Shown here: in pieces, positions 24,601 to 37,200 of the stretch
How the letters are laid out: each line of letters begins with the position of its first letter
Numbering within the stretch: position 1 is the first letter of the stretch
From: Tachypleus tridentatus
Taxonomy: Eukaryota > Arthropoda > Merostomata > Xiphosura > Limulidae
Direction of reading: 5' to 3'
DNA length: 64,000 bases
Assembly: GCF_004210375.1 (NCBI RefSeq)
Contig: NC_134831.1
Location: 42,256,035-42,320,034, forward strand
The notes under the pieces: generated by a model
Told to the model about the DNA's origin: nothing
The model's input: the letters and a program-made list of their open reading frames with translations, nothing else
Database searches by the model: none
Program-made: the position numbers and the translations under genes

Positions 24601-25436
24601 TTTAGTTGAAAACTAAAAGTTTCATTTTTTTTTAAATGTAATTTGATTGCTATCAATTTACTACAGTTTTATTACTTTTTACGGACTTGATATATGAAAT
24701 AAATGACACGCCTTACAGCACGGGTGCAAACATATTGAACGATTTTAAAAACTGTTTAAATAGTCAGTGGCCCCTAGATCAGGAAGTGGGGGAGTCGTAG
24801 TAATGTGTATTTACTATTAAGATACTCAGATTCATAGGGCGGAGCCTTGGGGACTTCTGCTGAGAGAAGTTGGGAACCCATGTTTAAAGAAAATGTGTGA
24901 AGTCGCAAAATAAAATAGATACTTTTCATAGTATCTCACGTGAACAGTTGTTCCCCTAACTTTCCTCCAACCTTAACCCTTCAGTTATGACTTATAACAC
25001 AAAATGGGTTTTGATACGTATGGTGTGCATTAGAACATATAACCGGTTGTGTAGCTTTGTGTGTAATTACAAACAAAATCTTGTCCCCTTTTTTTTTTTT
25101 TTTTTTATATTGAATAGGGAAATACTTCTTTGGATGCTACAAAAATATTAGGATATTTGACACGTGGTTTCAAAATTTTTAGGTGTAAAATGGCATTCCT
25201 CAGTATCACTTTGTCCTTTACGTGTCTACAAAACCATATATATATATCGTAATAAATAACAAGAAAAATATTTTTAATTTCTGTATTTACTCACTGAAGC
25301 TTCGTTTAGAAGAAACTGTTCTAAGAGCATTTCTGTATCTTTTTTTTATTTTACTTTTTCGACAGATCCTACCTTACTTTTCGAAACCGAAAAGAAAAAA
25401 TAGCTCACTGGGCCCTCTTCCTATAAATAAAAAAAA
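24601..25436. other. Intergenic sequence, no gene seen
   Basis: AT-rich, with a long T run near 25090. The phrase GAGAAGTTGGGAACCCATG near 24870 resembles the start of some hAT-type elements, but no partner end is visible. Confidence 0.35.
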
Positions 25437-25813
25437 TGTTTGATAACACATAACACCATAATTTCAGTATACCCACTATGTTTGATAACACATAACACCA
25501 TAATTTCAGTATACCCACTATGTTTGATAACACATAACACCATAATTTCAGTATACCCACTATGTTTGATAACACATAACACCATAATTTCAGTATACCC
25601 ACTATGTTTGATAACACATAACACCATAATTTCAGTATACCCACTATGTTTGATAACACATAACACCATAATTTCAGTATACCCACTATGTTTGATAACA
25701 CATAACACCATAATTTCAGTATACCCACTATGTTTGATAACACATAACACCATAATTTCAGTATACCCACTATGTTTGATAACACATAACACCATAATTT
25801 CAGTATACCCACT
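25437..25813. repeat. 42-bp minisatellite, 9 identical copies
   Basis: Unit starts TGTTTGATAACACATAACAC and ends TATACCCACTA. Nine head-to-tail copies look identical, and the last breaks after ACCCACT. Because 42 is a multiple of three and some frames lack stops, it produces long open frames on both strands (14-residue period). I take those as artefacts and not genes. Confidence 0.97.
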
Positions 25814-25829
25814 CGCTGGATGGCAAAAA

Positions 25830-26450
25830 GAGAAAGAAAAAGAAGCTCATTTGAGAATGAATAAGCTAGATCTTTTAAATTGGTCATGGCATTTGGGTAG
25901 GAGGGTGCGAGGGGGGCGGTTCGACCCGGTTGACTGACAGCAGGGGGTATCATTGGGAGAGTTGAAATGAAAAAATCACCAAAGAAAAAAGTTCAAAGTT
26001 TTACGACAGTTTAATGTTAATTTAACTATAAAATACATTTTTATTTGTTTTGAGAATATGAAATTTACGAATGAAAAATTGAACATTTGCTAAAAATTAC
26101 ACAGAAAGGTGAACGTTTGTTGAACATAGCCAATTGGCTGCAACTGACATTCCAAGTCTTATTCACTTGACACTGTGACTCCACAGACATCAGGTATATT
26201 TGATTCAATAATTGTGATACAACATAAAGTGCTGATGTTATAACAATATAGTGGTAATTATACCATTGCCCAATAGTTTTTTTACAATATGGTATCATAG
26301 TGATGCTTAAGTGTTGATATATGTATCGTCTTGATGTTATAGAAACTCGTATTTATGAATAGTGGTCCTTGTGACTACTAGTGATCGGCAAAAAGACACA
26401 GAAAGTCACACTGCACTAAACTTTAGACTTGACTTTTTTTTTCCCTTCAA
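25830..26450. other. GC-rich patch and flank, possible start of the hAT element
   Basis: A locally G-rich stretch (25896-25925, GGTGCGAGGGGGGCGG) sits between the minisatellite and AT-rich DNA. It resembles the 5' leader often seen in ZMYM1-type hAT elements, but the matching terminal repeat was not found. Confidence 0.25.
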
Positions 26451-26506
26451 GCATGATTAATGAAGATGTCTATGACTGGGTGAATTTTTAAAAACAAATA
26501 AAAAAT

Positions 26507-26663
26507 ATATGCTAATCCATTGGCCACAAATAGAGATGGTGAATCACCAGCTTCTTCTTTATATGCTAATTCATTGCTCACAAATAGAGATGATGAATCG
26601 CCAGCTTCTTTATATGCTAATCCATTGCTCACAAATAGAGATGGTGAATCGCCAGCTTCCTCT
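26507..26663. repeat. Imperfect 51-54 bp tandem repeat, 3 copies
   Basis: Starts of ATATGCTAAT lie at 26507, 26561 and 26612, so the periods are 54 and 51 bases, both multiples of three. Differences between copies are few. On the minus strand the copies read as variants of KEEAGDSPSLFVSNGLAY. Confidence 0.9.
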
Positions 26664-27639
26664 TTTGTATCTATATTCACATTCTTGTTATCGATACTTT
26701 ATCAAAGTACCAGCTGGCTTCCCTTTTAGGAAGTTTTAAGCTCGATAGTTATCAATCATTCGTAGTTTTAGCTCACACTGCAGCGTCGTCTAGCTGTCAG
26801 AAATCCTTCCTGGTTCCCTTGAATTAATGCAGGATCCATAGCTTGCATATCACGTTTACTGACTTTGATAGCGTCAGCTCGTTATAGACTAAACATTACA
26901 GCAGAAAGTTTCTTAACATGTTTCTCTTGAGTCATCGCCATTATGTAATCATTTTCATATACTTCTGTATCTATACTTCACTGTTTCACTATATCACACT
27001 TCTCCATATTATACACGATTATCAGAGGCAAATAAAATATCTAGGGTTGCCTCGGGTGATATTGTGACTGTATGGAGGTGTGTTAACACTTACATGCTTA
27101 ATACAGTAAACACTGTTTCAGTTTTAAATGAACAGCTACCATACTATTTTATACTGAATTAGTACTAATGCTTATTGGCTTAGTTATTCATTTTAGTTTC
27201 AGCAATTTTGCAATGCCCACTGTAGTATCATTGTATATTTAATATGTTGTAAATGCTTATTGCTTAATAAATAATTATATCAATTGTAATAGCTAACTAA
27301 ACCACACTTTATTGAAGTAGTTATAAGGTCAGGTAATGGCATTGATAATTAGTTATCTTTGCTTGTCTGGGTTTATAATCTAATAACTCAATGGGTATTT
27401 GGTTAAAGTTTGGGAATACTTCTTTAAAGCTTTACTGTAATAATCTTTTTTTTAAAATCTTTATTTACTGGATATGCTGTTAAATTTCATTTTGTCAGTG
27501 GTGTAGTTATTTGTGAGTAAAGCTAATAGTTTTCGCCTCTTTTTAGCAGTCGTGTTTGCACTCCTCCCAATGAAACAAAATCCAAACAAAACAATAACAA
27601 TCACAAACAATTTGGTCAATTAATGTATTACAAATCATA

Positions 27640-29560
27640 ATAGTTCGTGAAGATATTTAGCATGGTGAATCTGAATGGCAAATACAAGAAGCATCTTCAC
27701 AAGAGGCTCTGCCAAATGGTGAGAAAGTTTTGAAAGCATGAATGATTCGCTTTCCATCCAAAGAATTTTTTTTTTTTTTTTTCCAGAATGTTTGCTCTTG
27801 ATGACAAAGGAATTGGAATATCCAGATTTGTCACTGGGTTTCCAGCATGGGAGAAACTAAACCCAAAGAGAAATGAAAGACATTGAGAGCAGGGTTAAAG
27901 ATTCAAAAATCATTGATCAAGTTCCTCAAGCAATAATGGACAAGAGGATAAAGAAATGAAGGGATATTTCACAGCACTTTTTGGACATAACTGTTTTTGG
28001 TTCATCAGAATCTTCCTTTTTATGGTAACAAAGAGGACATGTCATAAGCAAACAAAGGAAAGTTCATGGATTAGTATAGCTGCTGTCAATTTATGATACA
28101 GTTTTGAAAGAACATTTTGTAAGGATTAAGCATTCTATTTGATCTTGGCTTTGTATTTATCTTCACAGATTCAGAATGTGTTAATTTGTCTTTTGGGAAA
28201 TTACATCAAAGAGAAAATAGTAGATGATATCAAGAAAGCAAAATATTTTGCAATTCTTTCTGACAGCCCTCCTGATGTGTCCCACATTGATAAGATGTGT
28301 GAAATGATCAGATAAGTCTATATTAAATGTGACAAAGTTGAAGTAATGGAATCATTCTGGGGCTTCTTCCCTATTGCCGGAAAGACTGCTGATGAGCTCA
28401 CAGAAGATATCTTGAGACATTTGAAGAGAGGTGGACTGAACATCTACCTGTGCCATGGTTAAGGATATGACAACATTGCAACTATGGCTGGGATTCATAG
28501 TGGTGTTCACTCATATATCAGATAGATTAATCCCAAGACTTTGTTTGTGCCTTGTGCAAATCATTCTCTGAACCATTGTGGAATGCACTCATTTGAAAGA
28601 ATTTATTCAAGGTGAAGTGCTCATCATGACACTATGAACCCAGTAAAAGCAAATTTTGAAAAAGGTATATTGTTAAGCTCCAAGCTTTAAAACTGTTTCT
28701 TGAAGATCAGCACAATGAAATTGTGGAGAGGGCTATTTATTATGCAAATACAAAGTTTGAGGAAATGATAATTTATGTGGAAAGAAGAGGGAGAGTAAAG
28801 CTTTAAATAAGGATATCGGGAGAGATGGCAAAGAATGCTTGTCTCAGTGCCAGGGGAAGTTTTTGTGTTTGTGTTTTCTTATAGCAAAGCCACACTAGGC
28901 TGTCTGTTGAGTCCACCGAGGGGAATTCAATCCCTGATTTGCCAGAGGAAATAAAAAAGGCTAAGTTTCAATGTCTTGATCACTTTCATTAAGAATTGGA
29001 CATTCGTTTTAAGGCAACAGATCAAATTCTGTCAGTTTTTGATGTTATTCAATCAAACACTTTGATTGTTGCAAAAAAAAGAACTTCGAAAGTGTATTCC
29101 ATATTTGACACAGATTTTTGATGAATTCACTGATAAAGATATCAGTGTAGAAATTTGATGACTTCAGAGGCATTTGAATGCTGCCAAAATCAGCGTTGAA
29201 GAGGCTAAGAAATTGATAGCATTGTAGTTTCTGGAGTTTATTGTGAAATGGGATATTTGTAAATCTCTGCCAAGCTTGTAACTGTATTTGAGATTCTTTT
29301 TGACTGTCTTTATGCATATTGCTTCATGTAACAGAAAATTTTCCAAATCAAAATTGATAAAATTTCTACCCTCGACCATGAGTCAGAGAAGATTGACAAA
29401 TCTGGCTTTATTTTCATTTGAACATGAATATGCAAAGAAGGTGAATTTTTATAAGTTTATTGATCAGTGTACAGAAATTAAGGCTCGAAAGCAGAGACTG
29501 TGGATCCCCTCTATTTACTTTTGAAGAATAGGCTGAGCATTGAGACTGGATTTGATTTCC
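27640..29560 (+). pseudogene. hAT transposase pseudogene (ZMYM1-like, DUF4371 type)
   Basis: A degraded transposase read in several frames. Around 28235-28310 it reads AKYFAILSDSPPDVSHIDKM, the start of the RNase H-like catalytic region. Near 28350-28420 it has SFWGFFPIAGKTADELTEDI, and near 28540-28575 INPKTLFVPCANHSLN, a family signature. The C-terminal hAT dimerisation domain is at 29330-29520 (RKFSKSKLIKFLPSTMSQRR, NLALFSFEHEYAKKVNF). A SINE fragment interrupts it near 28861. Many stops and frameshifts show it is dead. Confidence 0.85.
28861..28942 (-). mobile_element. SINE family B fragment
   Basis: Reads TTTCTTATAGCAAAGCCACA and then CCACCGAGGGGAATTCAAT, the reverse of the family-B tail and B-box. 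It sits inside the hAT relic, so it inserted later than that element. Confidence 0.65.
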
Positions 29561-30539
29561 TGTGTTTTTTGTATAAAATGAAATACAGTATTACCTGCTC
29601 ACTGAATTTTTAATATGCTGCATTTTTCTTATTTCCAGTTTGCTTATGACAGTACTGTATTGTTTAAAAGTCTACTTGCAAACATAATATATTTTTTGTG
29701 TGTTTAAATGTTAAAATTATTTATTGAGGGATGGCAAATACTTTAGGTACATCCCTGCATTTGTGTAAGAATATTTCATTGGATTTCAAACTTCAAACTC
29801 GAGACCCAAAGGCCAGCTCTGATTCTCGATCGAAATAAATCTTGTGTTTTAAATAAGTGCACACATTCAAAAGTAATAACAGGTTGGGAGAAATAACAAT
29901 TACATGATTTTTATTGACTATTTTAATATAGTATAAACTGAATACGGTTGTAGTGAATACTCCTATAAAAATGTTTCCTAAGTGAACGTTTAGTTAAACT
30001 AAAGTAATTTATAAATTCATTTATTTCACTCGAGAAGGAGAAAATGCTCATGTTTTACACAATTTGTGATATATTTAACCAAATTTCTAATTCCAATCAA
30101 GAGAAAAATGAAAGTCTACACCTTTTAGGCTTAATGGCGTGTCATAAACATTCAATATGGCATCTAACGCCTCGGCCTCAGCTAGCCCTGTGCCACAGAA
30201 TACAATGTTAAGGTGGTGTAAACCTGTTTGAAATGAAATGTGTTTAGAACTAGGGTATTTTCACGTATTAAAGAAGTTATTTTTTAAAATAAGTATTTAT
30301 TATATTAGTAGCTACTAAACTACTGGTGTTACTAATTTTTTTAAAAAACTATTCAGTGGCGAGGCCTCATAAGTAGAGAAATTTGTCACTTAAATTATAA
30401 TGGTTCTGTTAAAATAACATACAGCTTTCCGGGCATGAGCAATTAGATAGTTAACAAAAACTATTTACAAAGAACACAGGCCTACCACTAATTGATATAT
30501 ACATCTTGTAAGTCTCCGTCTTCCCATTTTGAATTAGAG
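29561..30539. other. Intergenic, no gene recognised
   Basis: AT-rich flank of the hAT relic. The right end of that element should lie here, but no clear terminal repeat was found. Confidence 0.35.
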
Positions 30540-30772
30540 AGGTGGGTCGCTTGATCCGTCATATGCGGATCGGGGATTCGAATCCCTGTCCCACCAAACA
30601 CGCTGGCGTTATAATGTAATTGTCAATCTCAGTATTCGTTAGGAAAAGACTAGCCCAAAATCTGGCCGTGGGTGGTTATGACTCGCTGTTTTCCTTCTAG
30701 TCTTTCACTAATTTAATTAGAAATAGCTAGCACAGATATATCTCGTATTGCTTTGCGCGAAATTCAAAACAA
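30540..30772 (+). mobile_element. SINE family A, diverged
   Basis: Head with GGGGATTCGAATCCCTGTCCC (B-box region), a body with several small deletions, and the tail GCGCGAAATTCAAAACAAA. More diverged than other copies. Confidence 0.75.
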
Positions 30773-31135
30773 AACTTTGCAAGATCTTTAATTCAAAATT
30801 CGTTTAGGTTAATTTTAAGATATTTATTTCCTATAAAAATAACAATCAATAGTAAACGTTTTTTTTGTTAAAATTATAATTTCTAATCCGACAATCAGTA
30901 ATAAATCGTTAGAAATTCCAGTAATAGTAATACATGTATATATTTTATGAACACACATTTATATTGACCAATATCAATTTGTATAAGTTAGTGTTGACGA
31001 GACCTCAATGTCCAAGACCTTGTAGTAAATTACACAATGAAACATAAAGCAAGAATAAAAAGCAAACGTGTACACGTGAACCTCACTGTCTTTGTTGTAA
31101 CAAATCGTTTACGTGTTAACCTCACAATATTTGTT

Positions 31136-31293
31136 TTAACATCTCCTTCTACGAAAAAACGATGTTTGAATAAAATAATCAAAACGGTCAGCAAATAAAA
31201 CTAAAATCAGTGTTAGTAAATTCTTTATGAAGTCAAACAGATCTACTAGACATGCCAAAGCCATGAATAATCGATAATGCTTGATGTAAATAC
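31136..31293 (-). CDS. Alternative last exon candidate of the FBXO39-like gene
   Basis: After CGTCTAGTGCAG an open frame in the right phase for exon 5 encodes GIYIKHYRLFMALACLVDLF and more hydrophobic sequence, ending FFRRRRC and a stop. The length would give ~435 residues, close to FBXO39, but the sequence is membrane-like and its match to the family is poor. Less likely than the exon at 32141-32376. Confidence 0.2.
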
Positions 31294-34200
31294 CTGCACT
31301 AGACGAAGTTATATGAGCACAGATAGCCCTCGAGTAGCTTTGTGCGAAATTCCCAAACAAACAAACAAACGAAGTTATATGGGTAATTCAATGCATAGTA
31401 GTTGTTAGTTTTGAATAACAGTCTAAAATGGGTTTCACTAGTGAAACGTCCTTGATGCTACACAGCGCCTCGCGTAATCTATAACTAGCACTTAATAATC
31501 CAGGGTAGGTGACCAGTTTAATACTCTCAAAATTTTTAAATTTAGCCTGTCTCGTTTTCGAAACCTGTAAAACGTCGAGAATATGGTCTATAACACTGAT
31601 TTGTATGCTTTCAAACCATGTATAAAAACATCAAACTTTCTTTGGAAAATTATAACTACTAGAAAATAATGTGACTGGTCATTGAAATTGCGTCTCGTGC
31701 ATATGATATAATATATCATAAAGATAAAAAAATATTTATATATCAATATACAAGACATTTTAATTCATCATGAACTTAAAATTTTGTTAAAGATTGGGTT
31801 GTTTTGTTTCGGATATTTATGTGTGTTTTCTTATAGCAAATCCACATCGGGCTATCTGCCGAGGGGAATCGGATATTCGCGAAAAGCTACATAAGGGTTG
31901 TCTGCACCAACAGTCCTTAATTGTGAACAGATAGACCAGAAGGGCGGAAGCCTGTCAATAACGTAACCAGTTCTAGGGCTACTCTAATAGGATAATAGAA
32001 TGATGGACCCTCGGATACGAAGCCTGGCACGCTAACTATTATAAGCAAAACCTGGAGTTTTTGTTAAAGAACAGCTAATATGTATTATTATCTGAAACAA
32101 TGTAGCCTCAGTTTTGGGTGAGTGAATGAGAAGCACATCCTTACAAGTAAACTGCTCGTACTGTAATTAAGCCAATGCTATTACAGATATTTCTGTCTTT
32201 GGACGGAGTCATTTGGATCATTAAATGAAAAGCAGAATGCAGAGTTCGATCTATTTTAAAAATGCGTTTTACTTCTCGAACTTCAAGCTGTAACTCTAGT
32301 GTTTTGAGGTGTCTGTTATTCTCAAGACGATTCAAAATTAATATTGGGGTTTCAAGAATACACTGCATTGATGGTACTTATTTATTTTTCTGTGTTCTAC
32401 AACCAACAAGCTGTTTGTAACACACACAAATGTGAAACTCAATCTGTCTTTACGATTTGCCACCTATCACAGATTTATTCCAGTGTCAGAGGTTTTACTC
32501 TTCACCGCTAACCCTAATGTATGGTGATTTAGTTGTATTTTACTCAGCAATCTCATATTTACAGAGGAATTTCAAGAATGTGCAGCATTAATGCTAATAA
32601 TTTATAATATTCATCCCACCACTCGTCTTATTCTTTCAATTTTCATTGTCCAGAGTTACTAATGCTGGTGGAATTTCCTGAAACCAGTATAATTCAGTGA
32701 CAGTGATAAATCGAAGAGCTGGCTGGCTTTACATCAGTTGTTTGTACACATTCATTAACATTAGAATAGTGATCCAAGTTCATAACACACGCTAATATAA
32801 TATTTACCTGCTAATTTCTCTCGTACTTGCGGAACTTTATATATTTGGGAAATATAAACTAAATTAAAAAAACAAACAAAAAACGACTGAACAAACCAGT
32901 TGAATAAAAAAAATATGTTGCATTTTATGTTGTTTCAAGTTGATTCTTAATCTTTCAAAAAAATCTAGATTGAAAACACATGTCATCACGTAAAGTAAAA
33001 TCTTTTACCCCCATTGGAGTATTAATAACTTTAATGAAAAGACGCCGTACAGTACCATTACTGTGAAGTATTATTAATACCACATTTTTCGACTGTCAGT
33101 GAAAATTTGCTGAAGAGATGAAATAAATACGAGTTGAAAAGAAGATCAAATGTACTGAAAAAATAATGTACCAGTTATTTACGAGATCTCTGGTTTTGCC
33201 ACTATACTTTGATGTAGAAATGTACGCTTATACAAAAATTAGATTGGTTGTTAATTTTGAATTTCACTCAAAGCTACACGAGGGTTATTTGCGCTAGCCG
33301 TCCCTTATTTAGCAGTGTAAGACTAGAAGGAAGGCAGCTAGTCATCACCACCCACCGCCTACTCTTGAGCTACTCTTTTACCAACGAATAGTGAAATTAA
33401 CCATCACATTATAACGCCCTCACGGCTGAAAGAGCGAGCTTGTCTGGTGTGAGGAGAATTCAAACCCGCGATCCTCAGATTACGAGTCGATCACTCTAGA
33501 TACTTAGCCCAAGACTGTGGAGGTCGAGGTAAAAAGTCCAGTTTAAATAAAAGGGGAAACAGTAGTGAAAGTTATATGTCAGTCAGGACACACACACACC
33601 ATGGTGAACTATAGTTTCAAAAGTTCACTTTTAACAGTACCAGTCCTCGGCTCAAGATATTTCTTATAGATACTCTAGATAAATAAATAAAAAGTTACTG
33701 CTTCGGTTTGTTTGTTTTTAATTTCGCGCAAAACTACATGAAGGCTATCTGCGCTATACTGTTTAACACATGCTATCTTTGTTGCTTAATTACTGAAAAT
33801 GACAACTAAGCAAGTGAACTAAGATTTAAGACTAAAATGTTTATTACATCATGTTTAGCTAGTTAAAAACTTCTAGTATTTTAGTAAAAGGTATTCGTTG
33901 TGGACTAAAGATTAGAAGCTATACTCTCTTAGATGTATTTTGTTTGTTTGTTTTTAATCTGAAATGAGAAAAAGACTTAACTCTCCAAAATTAGACAACA
34001 TTCCCAAGGCCCGTCATGGCCCTCGACTCGTAATTTGAGGGTTGCGGGTTCGATTCCTTGTCATAACCAAACATACTCGCCCTTTGAGCCATGAGAGTCT
34101 TATTATGTCACGGTCAATCCAACTCTTCATTGGTAAAAGAGTATCCCAAGAGTTAACGGTGGGCACTGATGACTAACTGTCATCCGTCTTGTCTTCCACT

Positions 34201-37200
34201 GCTAAATTAGTTACGGCTAGCGCAGATATCCTTCGCCTAGCTTTGCGTTAAATTCACAACAAACAAACAACATTTCGAAGTGTATGATTATTGATGCAGT
34301 TTTTTTATTTCTAGTGTATTACAGAATAAACCATAGGGTTATTTTTATTGTTACTCTGATGAACACATTGCTCATGTTTTTTCTATTAAAATAAACGTAA
34401 AAATATTCTTCAACACTTAAAGATAGAATACGCGTCTTATAATATTGAAGACAGTAATTGTTTAGCATTACATCTACCCGCCCCTCTCCCTTGGTGCAGC
34501 GAAGTCTGAAGACTTATGATGCTAGAAAGTGGGTTTCGTTGCCCTTGATAGATACAACAGAGATAGTCCATTGTGGAGCTATGAGCTGAACAATAAACAA
34601 TTAGATGTTTACCTTCGTGTTCTAGTACTGGATTCTGTCAAATATTTTGTCATTTTAAAAAAAATTATTAAAATAACTTCTTATTGAGATGAGAATTGTT
34701 TTGTTTTGAATTTTGAGCAAAGTTACACGAGGTCTATCTGCGTTATCCGTCCCTAATTTTGCAGTGTAAAACGAGAGGAAAGACAGTCATCACCACTCAC
34801 TGCCAACTCGTGGACTACTCTTTTACCAACGAATGGTGAGATTGGCCAAAACACTATAGTACCCTTACGGCTAAAAGGGCGAGCATGTTTGGTGTGACGG
34901 AGACCTTAACCCGCGACCCTTATGTTACGAGTCGAGCGTCCTAAGCACCTGACCATGCTGGGGGAAACTGAGAAAAGTGTTTTTACCTCACATTATTACT
35001 TGTTAACTTTTCTCTATTTTTCGCGTTTGTATGTTTCAGAATTTTCGCATTCAGTCGTAACTAGTTTTGAACTGAAAGACTATAAAGAAAAGTAATCAAC
35101 AACAAATATCACGAACTTTTGGATCGTTCTCTTGTCTGACTGAATACTAGTGTTTGTCTCTAACCCTTTATCTCCACTATTCGGAAAGCGTGTTTTCGGC
35201 AACGATTCGCAAAACGCCAATCTTATGATTCAAGTCTGAGTGCCATACCATTAAGCTACTGTTTTCTTAATTAATTTGTACTTTTACTTTAATATTTCAG
35301 TCTGATGTGGAAGATTATTTAACCATAACGACCACTTTAACCAAAGAGAAAAAAAAATCATGTCTTACCTATTTGATTGTTTAAACGCAATCTGCACAGT
35401 GTATCCACAAATGTTATGGGCAGAACTGCTGTCACGTCCATTGACACCAATTTTTTACAATTTATAACCATTGTTTCCAACGCTACGTCCAAAAGTGGAA
35501 TATAGTCTTCAAACTCCATTAATATTTTATCTACAAATAATTAATTGACAAATTCAATATCATTAGTGTATTTACATTACATTAGTAAATGTATAATAGT
35601 TCTTGAACGTTATTTTTTATTTCGTTATAACAACGTAAAACATTTCAAAATATACAATAAAGTTTGTTTGTTTTTGGAATTTCGCACAAAGCTACTCGAG
35701 GGCTATCTGTGCTAGCCGTCCCTAATTTAGCAGTGTAAGACTAGAGGGAAGGCAGCTAGTCATAACCACCCACCGCCAACTCTTGGGGTACTTTTTTTAC
35801 CAACGAATAGTGGGATTGACCGTCACATTATACACCCCCACGGCTGGGAGGGCGAGCATGTTTAGCGCGACGCGGGCGTGAACCCGCGCCCCTCGGATTA
35901 CGAGTCGCACGCCTTACGCGCTTGGCCATGCCAGGCCAGACGATAAAGATTTTAACTTACATAATCTCTTCACAGTTGCTTTCCAACGAATACTGTGTGA
36001 AATTCAACATGAAAACGACTTTAGTACAAATATATGTGTTGGGCATGTAATCGTAAGCATTTGCGAGAGGGGAAAAAAAAATCGAGAGTAAAAGTCATTT
36101 CTGAACGAGAAAGATTTATTAAATTACACATTTCTTCCAAGTGGGGAAGTGGAACTACCGATTTTTTTTGTGCGGCACTTTAAGTAACAGAAACTTTCAC
36201 ACAGGTAAAAAAAATTACATAGCCTTTATTGAACATTTGAAACACATGGTAGAGTATTAGACTTAGAACAACGAAACAAGCAATATTATCATGTTGAGAG
36301 AAAATAATATATTTCTATACTCACGAAGTGATGATGGAAAGGTATTCTGGACATAGTTTATAAACTCTCCTGGTTCCCAAGGAACGTCCTCTTCCGTTAG
36401 ATACCCTGACCAATAACTTAAAGACTGAAGTGGAATTTCTGGCGGCAACAGTCGGTGAAGAGTAGATAGTTCTGTTATTTGTTCTGTAAGCAACAAAAAC
36501 TATTATTGTTATAGTTTTGGTTCCACAAACATGTTTACCTCTAGCGACTGTCCTGACCTTAATTCTCATTGGTTTTTTTCCCCCTGATTTAGAAACCGCG
36601 ATTTAAATCAGTGATATGGGGGTTGGTTTTCAAATTTCTGAAGAACAGTGAACTATTTGAAAGTTCGCTGGCTCTAATTTGATATTTGTAACTAAGCACA
36701 AAGCCACACAATGGGCTATCTGTGCTCTGTTGGATTTTAGCGTTAGAAGTCAGCAGACATACCGATGTGCCACTGGGGGGAGCCTGTTTACCAATTATAG
36801 GTATTTAAGTGGACGTGAGAGGGTTAGATACAATCTTGACTTCTTCCTTCTACATTTATGGTTATTAATAATTTATGTTTAGGCAACTGTTAAATGTTGA
36901 ACACAACCTAAGAGAGGGTATTGTTTTTACAAATGTTCATTGATATGAATGCAAAACCCCTATCAGAACCATGTTCATTTACGTTGTAACGTTTATCATT
37001 TACACTGGGACACACTCACTATATAAATAGTCTATATATTCAAGTGTTTTTCGTGTTATTCGTTTATTTTATGTGTATTTACATAAATATCATTTTTAAT
37101 ACACTATATGATAAAACAATAAAAATGATGAATTATATAGGTGTAGCGATAGGTGGTATATTACTAAACTTATGGTACATATTTAAGGGTGAGAGGTAAT

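Noticed and set aside
25405..25953. Long open frames of 124-182 codons on both strands
   Set aside because: They are produced by the 42-bp repeat, whose length is a multiple of three; the 14-residue periodicity on both strands shows no selection for one frame.
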